Assembly (NCBI RefSeq): GCF_001436605.1 | Contig: NZ_AYZL01000020.1 | Span: forward strand, 186,001 to 250,000 | DNA: 64,000 nucleotides | Direction: 5' to 3' | Origin: Holzapfeliella floricola DSM 23037 = JCM 16512 | Lineage (GTDB): Bacteria > Bacillota > Bacilli > Lactobacillales > Lactobacillaceae | Part shown: positions 19,901 through 28,151 of the stretch, piece by piece | Position numbering within the stretch: the first letter of the stretch is position 1 | Layout: every line of letters begins with the position of its first letter | Position numbers and translations under genes: made by a program | The notes under the pieces: generated by a model | The model's database searches: none | Seen by the model: the letters and a program-made list of their open reading frames with translations, nothing else | Told to the model about the DNA's origin: nothing

Positions 19901-20044
19901 ATTATTAATTTGAAAGATAACTATACAGTTAAACTTTCAAGTAGCTCATCAAATTCAATGACAAGTACATTTAATCAATTTAATACAAAGCAAAAACAAG
20001 CAACATTTGTTATACAAAATGGTTATTTAGTATTATCTAAATAA
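16934..20044 (+). CDS. secreted M60-family (enhancin-like) zinc metallopeptidase
   Basis: The 1036-residue protein starts at a TTG preceded by AGAGGA and has a signal peptide (hydrophobic LALTSLLLF, cleavage expected near VDAA, residues 23-26). The zinc motif HELGH is at 264-268 with the second Glu at 287, an 18-residue gap that fits the M60 pattern HExGH-x(8-28)-E. Residues about 565-680, 775-880 and 905-1036 look like three copies of the putative mucin/carbohydrate-binding module found in enhancins, each ending in a strand like FVIQNGYL. Family members cleave mucins and other O-glycoproteins. There is no LPxTG motif, so the enzyme is released or held by its modules. It stands alone with its own promoter and terminator. 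Confidence 0.88.
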   Translation: MNKKVILSAGLALTSLLLFNDKVDAATKDVTSLEKPSWVFNTGMTRGMNHDRQDLGFILNKGSQIRVRKPLTNDGYSNATLELLNDNKNTEKTYTLTSNWQTITVDNTSVPFINTPYGQNNLEIEYDVQGQTTELPVYKKGDDQSIFLDKWDKSKADFAIIQGDKFQLMINISEKDKLKKLNDFANIDDYINYQDELITYYDHIMGLSETSTSYNKIPQNRFFLKADTSAGVGVGAYYDTNYTANGGKSVVNSWMKKGNWTTLHELGHGYQPNYSNGNNKSSMYTGEVSNNLLGNMYLLTHFGKEKVESTWLYDYGQKDKTQEAVYQSVVEQKQSYSQLPITQRERLVILTNIIQSADISVWTEFNEWYRKSINENNPTTQLPLPDLLNMYYSQATGHDYTPVFSQFGISLTQINQSEINRDSRAIISPLSSVVPKAQLNQASTILTGQITDSIFNLVTNQQLKQLGLNGGTLTLNFNANSQQLNDLKGKTVVLKDGSNIIKKAKISGNTVDFGKVANGAYSIEISDAPINISWDTNYVYVKENQNQTNIAISDNKYGNLLSQPITLKGISDGDFAYITPNFDTNNLTINTLKVNQLHPYFNRYAEVKVMDDQGNVIFDKEFNGKVNNAAESVNVPIKEGYQIEIYHTETQTRLKSNISSLVDPTKNNTNKFVVKKGYLENVETHNNGIRGTINQAIQDLRNDNQLKQLNTSTLKKNIILGLNLLTQDEKNEILRNNAELLTIKAPAKEYTSAITLTDNNRTDFAAIKTNIANGYLAVQLKDLSNSKLNTYLEILDENGKSIYQNLISNQSKLTTDELDLKSGYQIKLTQPDNYSSNIENSFQKVQGSQIYYVQDNQLVSQTTKSATDEIISAGKTATSAKLSKSKQLSAKKQLARKIAQSDLSNTDKSNYMNQFDLNQTNITDDTITINGRNKKSVIQLTTNQNQNKMQLDITANKPRTTSTIEVLDENGNQVIDQVVGNNDVINESKIINLKDNYTVKLSSSSSNSMTSTFNQFNTKQKQATFVIQNGYLVLSK

Positions 20045-20058
20045 AAATATAAATAATT

Positions 20059-20107
20059 AAAAACGAACTCGTGCTGAGAGAAACATTCTAAGCACGAGTT
20101 CGTTTTT
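20059..20107 (+). terminator. strong terminator after the M60 gene
   Basis: A long perfect stem AACGAACTCGTGCT / AGCACGAGTTCGTT with an 18-base loop, A run before and T run after. Confidence 0.9.
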
Positions 20108-20312
20108 ATATCTAATAATCCCATCGAAACAGATTAAGCGTTTAATAATTAATATTATGGTGTTTTTAGAGCTAGTTCGAATACTCAATTTAATTAAATA
20201 AAAACCATTTAGTATTAATTGGTATCAAAAAATAATCTTAATTACTACTCTGATTTGCAACCTCAAAAAGCATTACTTCCGATAATATATATTATGTTAA
20301 CCTAAATATATA

Positions 20313-20339
20313 AGAAAAAAGCATTTTTCAATGCTTTTC
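20313..20339 (-). terminator. terminator of degV (leftward)
   Basis: AAAAGCAT / ATGCTTTT hairpin with a T tract on the minus strand, 20 bases downstream of the degV stop. The remaining stretch 20108-20312 is AT-rich and shows no gene. Confidence 0.75.
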
Positions 20340-20358
20340 CCCCTACTCACTATTTATA

Positions 20359-21255
20359 TTAATATAGCGGTTTTTCACCATCAACTAAGCTGATTCTATC
20401 AATATCAACCATCCATGTCAACGCTATTGTTTTATCTCCTAAGTGGGCCCCGATGATTGGACCAAACTCGCAAATTTCAACTGATGCATTGGGATATTGT
20501 TCTTTAACATCAGCAAATAACGTTTCAGCTAATTTTTGATTGCTACTATGGTAAACCATGATTTTAACTGGATAAGATAATGATTCTAGTTTTTCGTTCA
20601 TCAAATTGAAAATTTGTTTAACAGCTTTTTTTGTTGAACGAACTTTATCAAATGATACAATTTTATAAGTTTCATCATCAAAGGTTAATAACGGTTTGAT
20701 TTTAAGCATTGTTCCAACAAAGGCTGAAGCATTACTTAAACGACCACCACGAACTAGATTTTTTAAATCATCTAAAGCAAACAGCTCATCAGTTGTATCT
20801 CTAATCTGATCTAAACGTTCAATAATTTGATCAGGTGTAAATTCATTTTTAATCATTTTAGCAGCTGCTAAAACTAAATTCCCCATTAAGCGAATAGTAA
20901 TACGTGAATCATATGGATACAAATTCAATTCTGGATGAGTTTCTTTGATGGTTTCAAGTGTTTGAACAGTACCAGAGATAGTGCTCGCTAAGTGAATTGA
21001 GATAATAGCTTCAAATCCCTCGTCATGCAATCTTTGGTAAAGTTCAACTAATTGTCCAATTGAAGGTTGACTTGTTTTTGGATAACTAGCACCTTGACGT
21101 TGCATTTCAAAAAGTTCATCTGCAGTGATTGTTTCGTTTTCTAAATATTCCTTATTATCAATAAAAACTGGCAAAGGAATAACTACAATCTGGTTATCTT
21201 CAATTTCTTTTTTAGTTAGATAACTCGTACTATCTGTAACAAGTGCTATTTTCAC
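20359..21255 (-). CDS. DegV-family fatty-acid-binding protein
   Basis: DegV proteins (FakB type) bind a single fatty acid and present it to the FakA kinase for phosphorylation. The 298 residues begin with IALVTDSTSYL and contain the TSQPS motif near residue 60, SIHLASTISGTVQT near 93, and LDDLKNLVRGGRLSNASA near 160, the usual binding-pocket segments. Length is normal. The GTG start is preceded by GAGG. It is divergent from rqcH across a 138-base promoter region. Cells usually have several paralogues; the bound fatty acid cannot be predicted. Confidence 0.9.
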   Translation of the reverse strand: MKIALVTDSTSYLTKKEIEDNQIVVIPLPVFIDNKEYLENETITADELFEMQRQGASYPKTSQPSIGQLVELYQRLHDEGFEAIISIHLASTISGTVQTLETIKETHPELNLYPYDSRITIRLMGNLVLAAAKMIKNEFTPDQIIERLDQIRDTTDELFALDDLKNLVRGGRLSNASAFVGTMLKIKPLLTFDDETYKIVSFDKVRSTKKAVKQIFNLMNEKLESLSYPVKIMVYHSSNQKLAETLFADVKEQYPNASVEICEFGPIIGAHLGDKTIALTWMVDIDRISLVDGEKPLY

Positions 21256-21393
21256 TGTGTAATCCTCACCTATATCTTTTTAGAATTTATTACAATTATA
21301 TCATATTTATAGTGATAATCTACTAATTAAGGTCAATTGCCCTTTATCTAACCTGCTAAAAATAGTAAAATTAAGTGATTGGAGGTTTTTTAT

Positions 21394-23085
21394 ATGAGTT
21401 TTGATGGAACATTTATCCATAGTCTTTTGACTGAAATAAAACCCGAACTAGTAAATAGCAAAGTTTCAAAAGTTTATCAACCTTTTGAACACGAACTGGT
21501 GTTCGTCTTTAGAATTAATCGACAAAACAAAAAATTGTTAATTTCTTCTAACCCACAATATAATCGTATGAATTTAACTGATGAAAAATTCACTAACCCA
21601 ACTGTTCCCCCTACCTTTGCAATGGTTTTAAGAAAACATCTTGAAGGTAGTTTCTTATTTAAAATTGAGCAAGTTGGCAATGACAGAATTGTTAACTTTT
21701 ACTTTTTAACCCGTAATGAATATGGTGATGAAGAAGAACTGGTATTGTCCGCCGAATTTATGGGGCGTCATAGTAATATCATTTTGTATAGTAAACGCAC
21801 TAATAAGATTATTGACTTAATTAAACGTATTGCACCTGATAAAAACCGTGCACGTTTGTTACTTCCTAAGGCAGATTATGAACTTCCCCCTTTGACTGAT
21901 CAAGAAAATCCATTTGATCTTTCATTAGAAGAGTTTAATGCCTCAGTTAAAGACAGTGATGACTTATCCACTTTAAGTGGTCTTAGTGGTCAGACAAAAA
22001 ATGAACTTAACTTGTGGTTTGATAAAAAAGGAAAATCTTATCAAGAATTCACTGCGTTTTTTGCTCAGTTTAATACTCCTAAAGCAACTGAAATGATTAA
22101 TAATGGCAAGACGTCTTTCGCCCCTATTCCACCAATTGATATTGATAACTATGATGAGATTGTTAGCTACCCTTCATTAAGTGAATTGTTAGCGAACTTC
22201 TATCAAAGAAAAGCTAATAGTGAATGGGTTAAGCAGCGTTCATCACATGTTGACATGTTAACTAAAAATCAAATCAAAAAGTTGAAAAAGAAAATTCAAG
22301 CGTTAATTAAACAACAAAATCAAGCGGAAAACTCGGAAGACTACCGTATAAAAGGTGAACTTTTAACGACTTATCTTCATCAAGTTAAGCCAGGAATGCC
22401 CGAAATTGAGTTACCTAATTATTATGATGAAAATAATAGCCTTATCAAAATTAATTTGAAGCCAGAGCTAACGCCTTCAAAAAATTCACAGTGGTATTTT
22501 TCTAAATATCAAAAGTTACGAAACTCTATTAAGTATGTTCAAGAACAGATTAACATTGCACGCTCAGAACTAAACTATTTCCAAGGAATCGAAGAAAACT
22601 TACGAATTGCAACGCCCAATGATATTGAACAGATTGTTCAAGAGTTACGTGAACAAGGTTACCTTAAGAAAAACCGTAAACAACAAAAAACACGTAACCA
22701 TAAAAAATTATCCGAGCAAGATATTACTAAGTATCAAAGTTCTGAAGGTAATTCCATTTTAGTTGGTAAAAACAATTTCCAAAATGAATGGCTAACTTTC
22801 AAAAAAGCTCAGAAAAAACAATACTGGTTCCATGTTAAAGATATTCCTGGATCACATGTTATCTTACAAACAACTGAACCAACGGATGCTGAAATTCAAG
22901 AAGCTGCAGAGATTGCTGCTTATTATTCAAAAGCCCAAAGTTCAGCTCATGTACAAGTTGACTATGTTGAGGTTAAACGTGTAAAGAAACCTAATGGTGC
23001 AAAACCTGGATTCGTTATTTATACAGGGCAAAATTCAATCGAAGTTACCCCTCAACCTAACAAAATCGATCAAATGAAACTTTAG
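21394..23085 (+). CDS. rqcH: ribosome quality control factor RqcH (NEMF/FbpA family)
   Basis: RqcH binds stalled 50S-peptidyl-tRNA complexes and adds alanine tails that mark the peptide for degradation. The 563-residue protein has the NFACT-N domain (MSFDGTFIHSLLTEIKPELVNSKVSKVYQP, split here as the first 30 residues), the coiled-coil middle (about 280-430), and the C-terminal NFACT-R domain with FHVKDIPGSHVIL and VEVKRVKKPNGAKPG. The ATG at 21394 follows GGAGG. The older name is fibronectin-binding protein. A terminator follows. Confidence 0.93.
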   Translation: MSFDGTFIHSLLTEIKPELVNSKVSKVYQPFEHELVFVFRINRQNKKLLISSNPQYNRMNLTDEKFTNPTVPPTFAMVLRKHLEGSFLFKIEQVGNDRIVNFYFLTRNEYGDEEELVLSAEFMGRHSNIILYSKRTNKIIDLIKRIAPDKNRARLLLPKADYELPPLTDQENPFDLSLEEFNASVKDSDDLSTLSGLSGQTKNELNLWFDKKGKSYQEFTAFFAQFNTPKATEMINNGKTSFAPIPPIDIDNYDEIVSYPSLSELLANFYQRKANSEWVKQRSSHVDMLTKNQIKKLKKKIQALIKQQNQAENSEDYRIKGELLTTYLHQVKPGMPEIELPNYYDENNSLIKINLKPELTPSKNSQWYFSKYQKLRNSIKYVQEQINIARSELNYFQGIEENLRIATPNDIEQIVQELREQGYLKKNRKQQKTRNHKKLSEQDITKYQSSEGNSILVGKNNFQNEWLTFKKAQKKQYWFHVKDIPGSHVILQTTEPTDAEIQEAAEIAAYYSKAQSSAHVQVDYVEVKRVKKPNGAKPGFVIYTGQNSIEVTPQPNKIDQMKL

Positions 23086-23097
23086 TTACTAAATACA

Positions 23098-23136
23098 GAA
23101 GAATGCTTTTGAGTCTAATGCTCAAAGCATTCTTTT
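23098..23136 (+). terminator. terminator after rqcH
   Basis: AGAATGCTTTTGAG / CTCAAAGCATTCT stem with a T run on the right. Confidence 0.85.
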
Positions 23137-23171
23137 ATATTTAAGATATAAAAGAAGAATAGGCAGATTTT

Positions 23172-24968
23172 ATGAAAAATTTTTTTCCTGCAAAAGTAAT
23201 GATATTTATTTATTTACTTATTGCTATTTCAACAACATTTTTTATTTATAGTATGAGCCATGATTCATTAATGTATGGTGATGACTTGAGATTTCATCTA
23301 TCCCGAGCTTATGAACTTTCTCAAAATAATGGTCGATTTTCCTACATTAATACTTATACCTTCGGTTCTTTAGGTAATATGATAACGGCTTTTTACCCCA
23401 GCTTTTTATTATATCCTTTAGCATTTTTTTTATGGTTAAGTCATAACTTTGTTTTAAGTACTTATTTCTTTTTATTTATAATTAACTTAGGGACATTATT
23501 AATAGCAGACTATAGTTTTCGCCGAATATTTCAAAATCAACAATGGTACCGTTTAGGTGCAGTAAGCTTTTCCATTCTTTACTATTTTGCTAATTATCGA
23601 ATGAATAATATTTACATTAGATTTGACCTGGGTGAATTATTAGCACAAGCCTTCTTGCCTGCTGTTATAGGCGGCTTAATTGTATTCTTAACTAGTAAAA
23701 ATGAGAATCGAAGAATTAATTGGCTTCTTGTTTTTGGATTTACAGGGGTTGCATTAAGCCATTTATTAAGTATTATCTTAGTTGTAATCACGCTTTTTGT
23801 GCTTTTATTGATTCAATTTTGTCACCTGATTTATCAGTATCAAACAGGTTATATTGAAGAATCAAGACTACGTGATTTTGTCTTAACTATTGCAAAAAAT
23901 ACAGGGTTTTTACTATTATTAACAAGCATTACTTGGCTGCCACTTGTTTCACACATGCTGGTACTGCATGACACTTTGACGATGTCTTTTGATCAAGGTG
24001 AAGTTTATAAAAGTTTAGATATTATTGATTTTATTCAACGAAATATAGATGGTAGTTACTTCTATAATGGCTGGTTGCTACTATTATTAATAGTTATTCC
24101 AATCTTTCTTTTATTTAACAAAAAAGCACCCTTTTGGACGAGAAGTTTGAGTTTTTTCAGTATTATGATGGTGTTGGTTCAGACAACTATATTGCCAGTA
24201 GATAAAATTATCCCTCTTTTATCTAAAAAATTACAATTTTCTTGGCGTTTTAATGAACTTTACTTCATTCTGATTATTTGGTTAACCTGTTGGTTTATTT
24301 TTATTTACTTACCTAAAAACCAGTTTTATCAACAATATGATTGGATTAAAAAACCTAACTTTTTCTATGCAGTAACTGCCCTGTTATTTGCCTTTACAAG
24401 TATTAACGTAATCAATCATTGGTATAGCGTCTCTACTAATTACGCTGCTACATTAAGTAAGCCAACTTCTATGCGTAAAAAATTAGACAATCACAATCTA
24501 GCGCAAGAGTTATCTGTACAGCCTTATGTCTTAGATTACCTTCCACAAAGAACGAAGTCAGTTATTAATGACTTGAAGAAACATATGGTTATGAGTACAA
24601 AAGCCAATCACCTATCTCAAGTCAGTCATGCAGAATACACCACGAAATTAACACTTGAATCAAATGAATTCATCTTTAATATCGAAGATAACCGTCAAGG
24701 TGACTATCTGTTTATTCCAATCATTGCTTATAATCATGATTATCGAGTGACTGTTAATAATCAAGAAACTGACTTTGAAATTAGTCAAGAGCACGTTCCA
24801 TACATCAAAAATCCAACTGATAAGTCAATTGAGATACGTATAAAATATGTTCCTGCTTGGTACGATTGGTTAGGACAAGTAATCTTCTTGTTGACACTTA
24901 TCGGAACAGCTTTCATTTATTTAGAAAAAACAAGCAAAAAACCTTACAGATTAATTAAAAATCCGTAA
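23172..24968 (+). CDS. large multi-pass membrane protein, possibly GT-C glycosyltransferase-like
   Basis: The 598-residue protein has an N-terminal membrane span, then about ten to eleven further spans up to residue 420, a soluble domain of about 130 residues (445-570) on the outside, and a last span near 575-590. The first outer loop contains DDLRFHLSRAYEL; an Asp/Glu and Arg/His-containing first loop is typical of GT-C-fold membrane glycosyltransferases. The overall layout recalls YfhO-like and PTPS-related membrane proteins. A role in decorating cell-surface glycans is plausible but not shown. AGGCAGATTTT before the ATG is a weak ribosome site. Confidence 0.65.
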   Translation: MKNFFPAKVMIFIYLLIAISTTFFIYSMSHDSLMYGDDLRFHLSRAYELSQNNGRFSYINTYTFGSLGNMITAFYPSFLLYPLAFFLWLSHNFVLSTYFFLFIINLGTLLIADYSFRRIFQNQQWYRLGAVSFSILYYFANYRMNNIYIRFDLGELLAQAFLPAVIGGLIVFLTSKNENRRINWLLVFGFTGVALSHLLSIILVVITLFVLLLIQFCHLIYQYQTGYIEESRLRDFVLTIAKNTGFLLLLTSITWLPLVSHMLVLHDTLTMSFDQGEVYKSLDIIDFIQRNIDGSYFYNGWLLLLLIVIPIFLLFNKKAPFWTRSLSFFSIMMVLVQTTILPVDKIIPLLSKKLQFSWRFNELYFILIIWLTCWFIFIYLPKNQFYQQYDWIKKPNFFYAVTALLFAFTSINVINHWYSVSTNYAATLSKPTSMRKKLDNHNLAQELSVQPYVLDYLPQRTKSVINDLKKHMVMSTKANHLSQVSHAEYTTKLTLESNEFIFNIEDNRQGDYLFIPIIAYNHDYRVTVNNQETDFEISQEHVPYIKNPTDKSIEIRIKYVPAWYDWLGQVIFLLTLIGTAFIYLEKTSKKPYRLIKNP

Positions 24969-24977
24969 GGTTTTTTA
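24936..24977. terminator. bidirectional terminator between the membrane protein gene and carB
   Basis: AAAAAACCTTAC / GTAAGGTTTTTT stem with an 18-base AT-rich loop lies across the convergent ends of the two genes. Confidence 0.8.
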
Positions 24978-27900
24978 CATGGGTTGTGTTGTCAAAGCTT
25001 GCGACTCAAGTACCTCTAAAATGTATTCTGCTGATTGCAAACGTGAAAAAACAGGAATATGGTGTGTTAATGCAACATCTCTAATTTTGATAGCTGCACG
25101 GTTAACAGGTTCCGAAAAATTTGTCGTATTAATAACCATATTAACATGATTAGCGATTATCTTATTAATCAAAGATGGGTTCCCACCTTGAAGCTTAGCA
25201 ACAACTCGAACTGTAATACCCTGTTCTGCTAAATAATCTGCTGTTCCTTCTGTGGCAATCAATTTAAATCCCAATCGTCTAAATCTTTTAGCTAAATTAA
25301 TGGCTTTATCTTTATCTTCATCATTTACTGAAATAAAAATAGTTCCGTAACTTGGTATTTTTAATCCTGCACCCTCATATCCTTTATAAAGTGCCTTAGG
25401 AAGTTCCGTGTCACGCCCCATTACAAAACCACTGGCTTTCATGACAGAATCAAAAATATCTTCTCCAGTGAAACCAAGTCTTGAAAAAACAGGCATTTTA
25501 ACATGTATTAGTTGATTGTTAGACCAAATATCCTCTAGAAATCCCAGGTCTTTAATCTTCTCACCTAGCAAGACCTTCATTGCAATTTGAGATAGATTTT
25601 TTTTAAGTGATTTAGATAAAAATGCAACGTTGTGACCTGCATAGTTCTTAACTTGTAAGACATAAACTGCATCTTCTTGAATTAAAAAGTGAATATTTAA
25701 AAATCCTTTTGCCTTTAATTCCTTAGCCAGAGCTATTGTCATATCACGAATTTGTCGTTGATGGGTTGACGATAAGTTTTGCGGATTAAAAACAGCAATC
25801 GAATCACTCGCATGGCTCCCTGACTGTTCTAAATGCTCAATAATGCCAGGAATTGTCACTTGTTCACCATCACTAATAGCAGTGACTTCGTACTTATGCC
25901 CTTCAATAAATTTACTAATTGAAATATCTGAAACATCAGATTCTTTGAGATACTGCTCTAGAGCATCTTTTTCAAAAACTACTGCTGATTTACGTACTTT
26001 ATGAGCTCTTTTACCACCGATTAACAATGGATACCCTACTTTTTCTGCAAAATTAATAGCTACAGAATTATGGCTAGTAGTTAGTCCAGAAACTCCAGGA
26101 AATCCTAAATCATTTAATAACTGACTGAAGTTTTGCTTTTGTCCAATGAGGTCATTAACTTCTTCACTTCCACCTAAAACAGTGAGATTATTTTTTTGAA
26201 GAACAGGTAATAACTGTGTTGCCATTTTTCCGCTGAATTGTGTCAATACATATTTAGGTGATTCAACATTAGCAATTTCTAAAATGTTTTCTAACGTAAC
26301 AGCTTCAAAGTAAAGGCGATCGACTAACTGATAATCTGCACTGATTGATTCAGAATTATTAGTTAACAAAACAGTTCGATATCCTTTAGCTTTTATCTCT
26401 TGAATAGCATTATAAAGCATATAATCAAATTCTGAATTTTGAGAAATTTGAAATGGGCTTAATCCAATGATTAAAATTGTCGGTTTTTCTTGATTAAAGG
26501 GAACAATTTCATTCCTAGCTTGATAAGCATGAAAAACAGCGTTGTTATAAGTTGGGTAAAACCCTGCTGTTGATTCAATGTATAGACCACTAGGAATAAT
26601 TTGATGTTGATGTCTAAATTGATGTATTTTTTGCTCTGAACAGCGCCATAGTTTAGCAACAATAACATCGGCAATTCCTCGATGCTTAGCTTTATCTAAA
26701 ACATCTTCATCAAAGGGATGAGATAAAATTTCTTGCAATAATTCAGTTAACCTAGAAAATTTTTCAAGATAGGTAGGATGAATTTTAGTGTAATCATGAA
26801 TATTTTTTAAGGAAAACCCACTATTAAATGCAGCTAGAATAACAAAAATCAAATTCTCATTTGGTTGAACTAACTGACTTATTAACTCTTCTTTAGAAAG
26901 ATTAGCAAAAAATTTGAAGTTCAACACTTTGGAAACTTGATTAGTGGCCAGAACCGCTTGCATTAACGCTGCTTCAAAATTTCGGCCTACTCCTACACTT
27001 TCACCACTTGAATGCATCTTATTATTCAAAATATAATGGTTTTCTCCTAAGTCGGCAAAAGACCACATTGGCATTTTAACGCTGACAGCATCTAAAACAG
27101 GTTCAATAGCTGCACTTAGTTTTGTAGCTGGATTAGTAATTTCATCTAAAGTATAACCCAAAACTAGCTTGGCTAGAATATAACCAATGTTATATCCTGT
27201 TGTCCGATATGCTAATAAGTTGCTTCTAGTTACGCGTGGATAAATGCCTATCACTCTAAATCGTAATTTATCGGTTAACGGCTTCACCGCAAACCTAACA
27301 CTAACAATACCAACAATCTCAAGTGAATCAATTATCTTTTTGGTATACCTTCTAAGAACTTGGACTTTATGATCATTAAGCGTTTGTATAGGTGAGACAC
27401 TAATTGAGTCCCCCGCATTAATCCCTGCAGGATTGATGTTTTCAGCATAATTCAACACAATCATTTGTCCTTTATTATCTCGTAATGCATCAATTGTGTA
27501 CTCAGTATAATCGGATAAATCTTCTTGAACTTCGTAAGAATTCTGAAGACTAAAGTCTTTTCGCTTTTCTTCTTTAAAAATAGTACGCAGTTCTTCAGCA
27601 TCATTAAGATGTCTAAACCCTAGATGAGCATCATATTTTTCTGGCTTTAGAACAATGGGGAAATTAATTTCTTCTATTCTCGTATTTAAGTCATTATCAG
27701 CAGGATCTAGACGTTGCTTTTGTGTAACGGAAATACCTGCTCCGTGTAAAGCTGTATTAAAATCATACTTATTTTGCGTAAATTTAAGTGTCTGAATGGG
27801 CAATGATAATAGTTTGATAGACAGTTCGTTTAAGATACCATCTTCATATAACTCATAAGCCATTTTCATACCAACTTTACTTCCAAAAATGGAGACAATT

Positions 27901-28151
27901 GCATCGGGTTCTTCCATACGAATAATTCGTTTTAAAAATTCAGTTGTCATCGGTTCTAAATAAACAGTAACGTCATCATCATGATCAGTTGCAACAGTTG
28001 CGGGATTGGGATTAATAATCACAACCTGTTTGTCTTCTTCTTGAAAAGACTTAATCGCTTGTTTGGTAATCAAATCAAACTCAGCTATTTCACCTACAAT
28101 ACTTGGACCAGAACCTAAGATTAAGATTTTTTTGATACTGTTACTAAACAT
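24975..28151 (-). CDS. carB: carbamoyl-phosphate synthase large-chain homologue with degenerate active sites
   Basis: The 1058-residue protein is collinear with CarB: two ATP-grasp halves (about 1-400 and 555-925), the oligomerisation region between them, and the C-terminal MGS allosteric domain (about 930-1050). Key residues are changed. The first metal site of Escherichia coli CarB (Gln285, Glu299, Asn301) is Arg286, Gly302, Tyr304 here; the second (Gln829, Glu841, Asn843) is His821, Gln833, Lys835. The glycine-rich loops are also lost (KYDAHLG; KRAHKVR). Other segments such as NAGDSISVSPIQTL are well kept and the frame is open, so this is not simple decay. It probably cannot make carbamoyl phosphate. 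The start overlaps carA by 8 bases. Confidence 0.85.
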   Translation of the reverse strand: MFSNSIKKILILGSGPSIVGEIAEFDLITKQAIKSFQEEDKQVVIINPNPATVATDHDDDVTVYLEPMTTEFLKRIIRMEEPDAIVSIFGSKVGMKMAYELYEDGILNELSIKLLSLPIQTLKFTQNKYDFNTALHGAGISVTQKQRLDPADNDLNTRIEEINFPIVLKPEKYDAHLGFRHLNDAEELRTIFKEEKRKDFSLQNSYEVQEDLSDYTEYTIDALRDNKGQMIVLNYAENINPAGINAGDSISVSPIQTLNDHKVQVLRRYTKKIIDSLEIVGIVSVRFAVKPLTDKLRFRVIGIYPRVTRSNLLAYRTTGYNIGYILAKLVLGYTLDEITNPATKLSAAIEPVLDAVSVKMPMWSFADLGENHYILNNKMHSSGESVGVGRNFEAALMQAVLATNQVSKVLNFKFFANLSKEELISQLVQPNENLIFVILAAFNSGFSLKNIHDYTKIHPTYLEKFSRLTELLQEILSHPFDEDVLDKAKHRGIADVIVAKLWRCSEQKIHQFRHQHQIIPSGLYIESTAGFYPTYNNAVFHAYQARNEIVPFNQEKPTILIIGLSPFQISQNSEFDYMLYNAIQEIKAKGYRTVLLTNNSESISADYQLVDRLYFEAVTLENILEIANVESPKYVLTQFSGKMATQLLPVLQKNNLTVLGGSEEVNDLIGQKQNFSQLLNDLGFPGVSGLTTSHNSVAINFAEKVGYPLLIGGKRAHKVRKSAVVFEKDALEQYLKESDVSDISISKFIEGHKYEVTAISDGEQVTIPGIIEHLEQSGSHASDSIAVFNPQNLSSTHQRQIRDMTIALAKELKAKGFLNIHFLIQEDAVYVLQVKNYAGHNVAFLSKSLKKNLSQIAMKVLLGEKIKDLGFLEDIWSNNQLIHVKMPVFSRLGFTGEDIFDSVMKASGFVMGRDTELPKALYKGYEGAGLKIPSYGTIFISVNDEDKDKAINLAKRFRRLGFKLIATEGTADYLAEQGITVRVVAKLQGGNPSLINKIIANHVNMVINTTNFSEPVNRAAIKIRDVALTHHIPVFSRLQSAEYILEVLESQALTTQPM

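Noticed and set aside
23172..24968. Membrane protein as an O-antigen ligase or a YfhO orthologue
   Set aside because: The layout is similar but no diagnostic motif could be confirmed by eye, so only a GT-C-like description is given.
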